DNA of 10,033 nt from Bacteroidota bacterium. Its GTDB lineage: Bacteria; Bacteroidota; Bacteroidia; M30B66. The stretch lies in assembly GCA_020438185.1 (NCBI GenBank), contig JAGQVC010000029.1:1-10033 (forward strand). The letters are read 5' to 3'. This document shows positions 5,366-10,033 of the stretch, one piece after another (position 1 is the first letter of the stretch; every line of letters starts with the position of its first letter). The notes under the pieces are model-generated. The model saw only the letters and a program-made list of their open reading frames with translations, searched no databases and was not told the DNA's origin. Made by a program: the position numbers and the translations under genes.

Positions 5366-7264
5366 TTAAGATTTCTTCTTAGCTGCTTTTTTCTCGCTTT
5401 CTTCCATATCTGACTTCAGATTAGCCAGAACATCAAGATCACCAAGTGTAGATTTCTCGAGGCTATCTTTCACCTTCTTCACTGCTTTTTTGGTGTCATC
5501 ACCTTTGCTTTCTTTCTCATCAGAGCCCGGTTTTTCGGCTTCGTGAGTACGTGCATGAGAAACGATGTTTTTTTTTTTTTTTTTAGAAAACTCGATTACT
5601 TTGAAATCAAGTGTTTCTTCAACTTTGGCCTGAGAGCCGTCTTCCTTAACCAGGTGTTTTGTTGGCGCGAAGCCTTCAACACCATAAGGTAAAGCTACAA
5701 CGGCACCTTTATCATTCATAGTGGTGATAGTACCCTGGTGAACTGAACCTTCGGTGAAAACAGTTTCGAAAACATCCCATGGATTTTCTTCGAGTTGTTT
5801 GTGTCCGAGGCTCAGGCGACGGTTTTCCTTGTCTGTATCAAGAACCACAACTTCGATGTCATCACCAACTTTGGTGAATTCGCTTGGATGCTTGATTTTC
5901 TTGCTCCAGCTAAGATCCGAAATGTGGATAAGTCCGTCAACACCTTCTTCGAGTTCAACGAACACACCAAAATTGGTGAAGTTGCGAACTTTAGCGTTGT
6001 GCTTGGAACCAACAGGATATTTGCTTTCAATTTCTGACCAAGGATCAGGCATGAGTTGCTTGATACCAAGAGACATTTTACGCTCTTCGCGGTCAAGGCT
6101 CAGGATGAGACATTCAACTTCATCTCCTACATTGAGGAAATCCTGAGCTGAACGGAGGTGCTGCGACCATGACATTTCAGAAACGTGAACCAGACCTTCG
6201 AAGCCGGGCTCAATTTCAACGAATGCACCGTAGTCAGCAAGAACCACAACTTTACCTTTAACCTTGTCGCCAACTTTAAGGTTAGCATCAACTTTATCCC
6301 AAGGATGTGGAGTAAGTTGCTTAAGACCAAGTGCGATACGCTTCTTACCTTCGTCGAAGTCAAGAATAACAACCTGGATTTTCTCGTCAAGTGTAACGAT
6401 TTCTTCAGGATGGTTGATGCGACCCCAGCTAAGGTCAGTAATGTGGATAAGACCATCAACACCACCCAGGTCAACGAATACTCCGTAAGAAGTAATGTTT
6501 TTAACGGTACCTTCAAGTACCTGACCTTTTTCAAGTTTAGAGATGATCTCTGCTTTTTGCGCTTCAAGCTCTTCTTCGATGAGTGCTTTGTGAGAAACAA
6601 CCACGTTTTTGAATTCGTTGTTGATTTTCACAACTTTGAATTCCATTGATTTTCCAACGTAAACGTCGTAATCGCGGATAGGCTTCACATCGATCTGAGA
6701 ACCCGGAAGGAATGCTTCAATTCCGAATACATCAACGATAAGTCCGCCTTTGGTGCGGCATTTAACGTAACCTTTGATGATTTCGTCGTTGTTAAGAGCA
6801 TCATTCACGCGATCCCATGACTTGAGTGAGCGGGCTTTGCGATGAGAAAGGATGAGCTGTCCGTTTTTGTCTTCTTTTGACTCGATGTAAACTTCAATCT
6901 TGTCACCGATTTTAATATCCGGATCGTAGCGAAGCTCAGAAAGAGCAACCACGCCATCCGATTTGTATCCGATGTTGATAACTGCATCTTTGGAAGTCAT
7001 TCCGACAATTGTTCCTTCAACAACCTCGTGGTCGTTAACTGAACTAAGAGATTTTTCATACTGCTCTTCGAGGCGTGCACGCTCGTCTGATTTGTATGAG
7101 ATTGATTTTTTACCTGCGTTGTCCCAGTCGAAATCCAGGCTGGAAATCATTTCAGAGGCAATAACAGGGGCGGACTTTTCTTTAGCTGCTTTAGGTTCTG
7201 CTGAAGCATCAACTGTTTCAACAATTTCTGCAGATTCTTGATTGTCCTGTGTGTTTTCTGACAT
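5366..7264 (-). CDS. rpsA: 30S ribosomal protein S1
   Basis: S1 binds mRNA on the small ribosomal subunit and helps initiation, which matters in Bacteroidota where Shine-Dalgarno sites are scarce. The 632-residue protein has an acidic N-terminal extension (1-75) and six S1/OB domains at about 78-142, 160-225, 246-314, 331-401, 418-487 and 505-569. Domains 3-5 carry the classic GVFVDLGGVDGLIHITDLSW-type core (260-279, 346-366, 433-453), each followed by LGxKQL and PW. Domains 1, 2 and 6 are more diverged. The C-terminus (570-632) is a charged Lys/Glu-rich tail. Residues 561-565 are five lysines encoded by part of a 17-base A run in the last strand of domain 6. The ATG at 7264 is the only reasonable start. 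It has its own promoter and structured leader upstream and an intrinsic terminator downstream. Confidence 0.97.
   Translation of the reverse strand: MSENTQDNQESAEIVETVDASAEPKAAKEKSAPVIASEMISSLDFDWDNAGKKSISYKSDERARLEEQYEKSLSSVNDHEVVEGTIVGMTSKDAVINIGYKSDGVVALSELRYDPDIKIGDKIEVYIESKEDKNGQLILSHRKARSLKSWDRVNDALNNDEIIKGYVKCRTKGGLIVDVFGIEAFLPGSQIDVKPIRDYDVYVGKSMEFKVVKINNEFKNVVVSHKALIEEELEAQKAEIISKLEKGQVLEGTVKNITSYGVFVDLGGVDGLIHITDLSWGRINHPEEIVTLDEKIQVVILDFDEGKKRIALGLKQLTPHPWDKVDANLKVGDKVKGKVVVLADYGAFVEIEPGFEGLVHVSEMSWSQHLRSAQDFLNVGDEVECLILSLDREERKMSLGIKQLMPDPWSEIESKYPVGSKHNAKVRNFTNFGVFVELEEGVDGLIHISDLSWSKKIKHPSEFTKVGDDIEVVVLDTDKENRRLSLGHKQLEENPWDVFETVFTEGSVHQGTITTMNDKGAVVALPYGVEGFAPTKHLVKEDGSQAKVEETLDFKVIEFSKKKKKNIVSHARTHEAEKPGSDEKESKGDDTKKAVKKVKDSLEKSTLGDLDVLANLKSDMEESEKKAAKKKS
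5568..5584 (-). repeat. 17-nucleotide A run within rpsA
   Basis: Seventeen consecutive T on the plus strand read as an unbroken A run in the rpsA coding strand, encoding five AAA lysine codons and the first two bases of an Asn codon. The frame is intact at this length. It is by far the longest homopolymer in the window. Confidence 0.95.
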
Positions 7265-7293
7265 TACGTCAATAATTAAATAAGTGAAACAAA

Positions 7294-7330
7294 CTGATGC
7301 TCAGGCATCAGCCCTCGATTTTCGAAGGGC
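7294..7330 (-). promoter_or_regulatory. Two-hairpin leader of rpsA mRNA
   Basis: Just after the predicted start of transcription, the minus strand can form GCCCTTCGAAAATCGAGGGC (7311-7330: eight pairs with one bulged T and an AAA loop). It is followed directly by CTGATGC-CTGA-GCATCAG (7294-7311: seven pairs, sharing one G with the first). About 30 AU-rich bases then lead to the ATG. S1 autoregulates through its mRNA leader in gamma-proteobacteria, so a regulatory role is plausible but unproven. Neither hairpin has a following T tract that would make it a terminator. Confidence 0.5.
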
Positions 7331-7332
7331 TG

Positions 7333-7340
7333 CAAAGGTA
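7333..7340 (-). promoter_or_regulatory. -7 box of the rpsA promoter
   Basis: The minus strand reads TACCTTTG, a full match to TAnnTTTG. The region 19-21 bases upstream is T-rich but lacks a clean TTTG. The box ends 68 bases before the rpsA ATG, so transcription should start right at the first leader hairpin. The 148-base gap between ispH and rpsA also holds three T runs after ispH with only weak hairpins, so termination of ispH there is uncertain. Confidence 0.6.
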
Positions 7341-7412
7341 TAAAAAAATCAGGTCCCAGGCCGTTAAAAAAACGAGCTAAAAAAATTTAATCTAAAAAAG
7401 GAGGCGAATCGC

Positions 7413-8294
7413 TCAGACCTCAATCGGGTCAAGGCTTCTGATATTTTCGGCCACCTCTTCCATAAGCCACATAGGCGTTGAAGTTGCGCCGCAAATACCA
7501 ACACTATTGAATCCTTTGAGCCATTCCGGGTTAAATTCGCTCCATTCGGAAATGAAATAGCTGTTTGGATTAACTGATTTACACACATCGTAAAGCACTT
7601 TTCCATTGGAGCTTTTCTTGCCGCTCACGAAGACAATCACATCATACTCGTTGGCAAATACTTTAAGCTGGGGCTCGCGGTTCGAAACCTGTCTGCACAA
7701 GGTATCATTGGCTTCAAAAAACAAGTTTTCATCGTTTCCTGCTTCACGCATTCTGCGGATGATTTCATCACGCATTCCTTTATACCCTTCAGTTGGTTGG
7801 GTAGTTTGCGAGAAAAATTTAACCGGCTTTGAAAAATCAATCTGATCCAGATCTTCAATTGAATTGGCAATGATTGCTTCTCCACGCGTCTGGCCAACAA
7901 GTCCATTTACCTCGGCATGACCATTTTTGCCATACACCACAATCTGGCCCTCACCTTTTTCTTCGTACCCGTTTCGAATGCGGTTCTGGAGTTTGAGAAC
8001 AACCGGGCAAGATGCATCGATTAGCTGAATGTTGTTATCGATAGCAATTTTGTAGGTTTCAGGCGGCTCGCCGTGAGCTCTGATGAGCACTTTTGTATCG
8101 TGTAATTGTTTAAGCTCTTCGTGATCAATTATTTTCAGGCCTTTGGCCGAAAGCCGCTCAACTTCCATGTTGTTGTGAACAATATCACCCAGGCAATAAA
8201 GCGAGCCGTTCGTATCAAGTTCATCTTCGGCCATCTGAATGGCGTAAACCACTCCGAAGCAAAAGCCTGAATTTTCATCAATCTTCACATTCAT
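7413..8294 (-). CDS. ispH: 4-hydroxy-3-methylbut-2-enyl diphosphate reductase IspH
   Basis: IspH is the last enzyme of the MEP pathway. It uses a 4Fe-4S cluster to reduce HMBPP to isopentenyl and dimethylallyl diphosphate; the latter is also the donor for MiaA. The 293-residue protein has the three cluster cysteines at C12 (SGFCFG), C96 (DASCPVV) and C200 (DTLCRQVSNRE), almost the same positions as in E. coli. Substrate-binding residues include H40 (GDIVHN), H74 (RAHGEPP), H126 and E128 (KNGHAEVNGLVGQ), SQTT (162-165) and FVSGKKSSNGK (222-232). The GATSTP motif is at 269-274. The longer frame starts at GTG 8300, which is part of a -7-like box; the ATG at 8294 gives the expected MNVKIDENSGFCFG. 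The order cmk-ispH-rpsA recalls clostridia, where ispH is followed by or fused to an S1 gene. Confidence 0.97.
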   Translation of the reverse strand: MNVKIDENSGFCFGVVYAIQMAEDELDTNGSLYCLGDIVHNNMEVERLSAKGLKIIDHEELKQLHDTKVLIRAHGEPPETYKIAIDNNIQLIDASCPVVLKLQNRIRNGYEEKGEGQIVVYGKNGHAEVNGLVGQTRGEAIIANSIEDLDQIDFSKPVKFFSQTTQPTEGYKGMRDEIIRRMREAGNDENLFFEANDTLCRQVSNREPQLKVFANEYDVIVFVSGKKSSNGKVLYDVCKSVNPNSYFISEWSEFNPEWLKGFNSVGICGATSTPMWLMEEVAENIRSLDPIEV

Positions 8295-8299
8295 GGGCA

Positions 8300-8307
8300 C
8301 AAAAGTA
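8300..8307 (-). promoter_or_regulatory. -7 box of the ispH promoter
   Basis: The minus strand reads TACTTTTG, matching TAnnTTTG, and ends only five bases before the ispH ATG. The transcript would be leaderless or nearly so. No clear TTG -33 element is seen at 19-21 bases. Confidence 0.5.
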
Positions 8308-8337
8308 TAAAAATATCAGCCTGTACATTTAATTTCA

Positions 8338-8349
8338 TTTGCATGCAAA
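8338..8349. promoter_or_regulatory. 12-base perfect palindrome upstream of ispH
   Basis: TTTGCATGCAAA lies in the 103-base cmk-ispH gap, centred about 49 bases before the ispH ATG and just upstream of where a -33 element would be. It could be an operator for a dimeric regulator. The gap also holds an AT-rich inverted repeat (TTACAA and TTGTAA, 15 bases apart) just after cmk, too weak to call a terminator. Confidence 0.3.
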
Positions 8350-8397
8350 AAGCCGGAAATCGTTTATTTACAACTGTATATCAATTATTTGTAATAA

Positions 8398-9090
8398 TCA
8401 ACCAATAAACCTGGACGCCTTTTCGAGTGCAAACGCGAGTTGCTGCTCGCGGGTTAAATTTGTATTGTCCAGAATAATCGCATCGTCCGCTTTTCGCAGC
8501 GGGCTTTCCTGTCGCGACATATCTTCCTGATCGCGGTGCAACAAATTGGCCTTGATTTCTTCCAGACTTGCCTGCATATTTTTGGAAACCATTTCATCGC
8601 GCCTGCGTCGAGCCCTAACTTCTAAATCGGCAGTCATAAAAAGCTTTAGCTCAGCATCGGGAAAAACGGTGGTGCCAATATCGCGGCCATCCATCGAAAT
8701 GCCTTTTTCCTTGCCCATTTGCTGCTGGAGACTAACCATTTTGCGGCGCACTTCGGGTACAGCAGCTACCTGGCTTACCCAATCGTTTACATCCATTTGC
8801 CGGATTTGTTGCTCAACCAGTTCTTCGTTGAGGAAAATCTCCGAAACGCCTGTTTCGGGATTAAATGTAAAACGTATATGAATGTCGTCCAGCTCATCGT
8901 TGAGCGATTCTACGTCCAGTTGCTTACCATTGATTAAACCATTGTTAAGTGCGTAGAGCGTAACGGCCCGGTACATGGCACCGGTATCTACGTATGCGTA
9001 ATTAAGCGCTTTGGCAATATCCTTTGCCAGTGTTGACTTTCCGCAGGATGAATAACCGTCAACGGCAATGGTAATTTTTTTCTGAGGCAT
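8398..9090 (-). CDS. cmk: Cytidylate kinase (CMP/dCMP kinase)
   Basis: Cmk phosphorylates CMP and dCMP to the diphosphates with ATP, feeding nucleotide recycling and DNA precursor supply. The 230-residue protein has the P-loop GYSSCGKST (12-20), the CMP-site motif YVDTGAMYRAVTLYA (33-47), the mid-protein MDGRDIGTTVFPDAELKLF segment (133-151) and the lid-type ARRRRDEM, followed by DQEDMSRQESPLRKADDAI and a final ILDNT. This is a full-length bacterial Cmk. Its ATG overlaps the porQ stop by one base (TGATG), so the two are translationally coupled and co-transcribed. In E. coli cmk sits next to rpsA; here ispH lies between them. Confidence 0.96.
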   Translation of the reverse strand: MPQKKITIAVDGYSSCGKSTLAKDIAKALNYAYVDTGAMYRAVTLYALNNGLINGKQLDVESLNDELDDIHIRFTFNPETGVSEIFLNEELVEQQIRQMDVNDWVSQVAAVPEVRRKMVSLQQQMGKEKGISMDGRDIGTTVFPDAELKLFMTADLEVRARRRRDEMVSKNMQASLEEIKANLLHRDQEDMSRQESPLRKADDAIILDNTNLTREQQLAFALEKASRFIG

Positions 9091-10033
9091 CAGTTTTTGC
9101 GATAAAACTCCGAGAGTCTGGCCACCAATGTGAACTGATTCGGAGAGCCTGCAAGATGATAAGCCGATCTGGAATACGCAATTGAAAATTTGTAGATTTT
9201 AACGCCAACACCCCATGAAATACCAACAGTGCCGAGTCGGGTTGAAACTTTCATTTCCTGGCGGCGCTGATAGTTGTAGCCCAGCTGCAATGAAATGGCT
9301 TTGGAGACATTGAATTCGGCACCAAAAATTGCGTGCCGCATAATTTTATTCGCGACTCCTATTTTATTAATAACTGTGTCGCCGGTGAGCGGATCTATAC
9401 TTTCTTCGGGAATTCGCGGGTCTTTCCAGGTTAAGTCGGATTGTTGCAGATTGTGCGCAACAAACGAAAATTTAAGTGGCACGTGTTCCAGTTCCTTGCT
9501 CAAACCAATTTGCAATTCGGTTGGGAGTTTTTCCTTATTCCCGGGAGTAAACGTGCTGAGTTGCGTTCCGAAATTCTTGAGAACCAATCCGGCGGTAAAC
9601 CTTTGGTCGGGACTTTTGTAACTGGCTCCGAAATCGGCCGCCAGGCCAAAAGATGAATAGGTATCGTAGGCCGAATAAATGGCTTTGATGTTTGCCCCGA
9701 ATGTAAAAACTGAATCGAGTTTATAGCCATATCCTGCTGTTAAGCAGTAATCGCCGGCTGTAAAATTACCTGTAATAAGTCCGGTCTGGTCTGCCCTTTC
9801 AAACGAACCATAATCGACATACTGAATGGAAGCCGCAACTGTTCCTTTTTTACCTGCATTAATGGCGTAGGCAACATTCCCGAAATTAATTCCGGCGAAA
9901 TAATTTGTGTAGGTGAGCGAAAGGTTTCCATTCATTGAAGAATTGATAAGCCCCGGATTCTGGTAGGCCATATTTACATCATCGTCGCGCAGCGAAACTA
10001 CTTTACCCCCGAGTGCCTGCACCCGAGTTGAAT
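9090..10033 (-). CDS. porQ: T9SS outer-membrane protein PorQ, 3' part (5' end outside window)
   Basis: PorQ is an outer-membrane beta-barrel of the PorV/FadL-like group that takes part in type IX secretion; in Porphyromonas gingivalis it is linked to the surface attachment complex with PorV, PorU and PorZ. About 314 residues are visible and the frame is open through the right edge, so the signal peptide and N-terminus are missing; the GTG at 10022 is an internal Val codon. The visible protein begins near TRVQALGGKVVSLRDDDVNM and continues with AYQNPGLINSSMNG, a run of alternating beta strands, GDYCLTAGYGYKLDSVF, MRHAIFGAEF, LGYNYQRRQEMK and AYHLAGSPNQFTL, as in PorQ. It is coupled to cmk. Together with the sorting-domain protein at 2385-3287 it shows that this organism uses a T9SS. 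Confidence 0.92.
   Translation of the reverse strand, partial: STRVQALGGKVVSLRDDDVNMAYQNPGLINSSMNGNLSLTYTNYFAGINFGNVAYAINAGKKGTVAASIQYVDYGSFERADQTGLITGNFTAGDYCLTAGYGYKLDSVFTFGANIKAIYSAYDTYSSFGLAADFGASYKSPDQRFTAGLVLKNFGTQLSTFTPGNKEKLPTELQIGLSKELEHVPLKFSFVAHNLQQSDLTWKDPRIPEESIDPLTGDTVINKIGVANKIMRHAIFGAEFNVSKAISLQLGYNYQRRQEMKVSTRLGTVGISWGVGVKIYKFSIAYSRSAYHLAGSPNQFTLVARLSEFYRKN

Noticed and set aside
6185..6649. Open frames of 120-155 codons on the plus strand opposite rpsA and pyrB (for example 6185-6649 and 3699-4148)
   Set aside because: They are antisense shadows of strongly supported genes, have no recognisable domains, and arise from the codon bias of the real frame.
7400..7425. Small GC hairpin followed by TTTTTT just after ispH as a terminator
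   Set aside because: Only about three to five interrupted pairs with a three-base loop overlapping the stop codon; too weak to call.

Overview
This window is ordinary housekeeping chromosome from a member of the Bacteroidota. The evidence is a PorQ-type type IX secretion (T9SS) gene, a secreted protein with a T9SS type A C-terminal sorting domain, Bacteroidota-like versions of PyrB, RNase Z, IspH and S1, and several matches to the Bacteroidota -7 promoter element TAnnTTTG with no Shine-Dalgarno-like sites. I cannot name the genus. Gene density, base composition and codon use look uniform. I see no transposase, CRISPR array, tRNA or rRNA gene, phage gene or integrated element.

Layout: the only plus-strand gene is the 3' part of miaA at the left edge. 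Everything else is on the minus strand, so transcription runs from right to left: porQ (cut by the right edge) - cmk - ispH - rpsA - terminator - pyrR - pyrB - STAS protein - T9SS cargo protein - terminator - rnz - hemerythrin-like protein, which converges on miaA with a 5-base gap. porQ and cmk overlap by one base (TGATG). pyrR and pyrB are separated by one base. ispH, rpsA, pyrR and the STAS gene each have a Bacteroidota-type -7 box directly upstream. Two clear intrinsic terminators lie after rpsA and after the T9SS cargo gene.

Functions: the right half groups nucleotide phosphorylation (Cmk), isoprenoid precursor synthesis (IspH) and translation (S1), an order related to the cmk-rpsA and cmk-ispH-rpsA neighbourhoods known in other bacteria. 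The centre is a two-gene pyrimidine unit (PyrR, PyrB). The left half holds a stand-alone anti-sigma-antagonist-like STAS protein, a secreted T9SS protein, tRNA 3'-end processing (RNase Z), a di-iron hemerythrin-like protein and tRNA A37 prenylation (MiaA).

No new multi-gene system is visible. The points most worth a second look are a 17-nucleotide A run inside rpsA, a two-hairpin leader before rpsA, the apparent lack of room for a PyrR attenuator before pyrR, near-leaderless starts, and a terminator placed just before the rnz start codon. In several genes the longest reading frame begins at a TTG or GTG that lies inside or beside a promoter-like box, so the downstream ATG was chosen.
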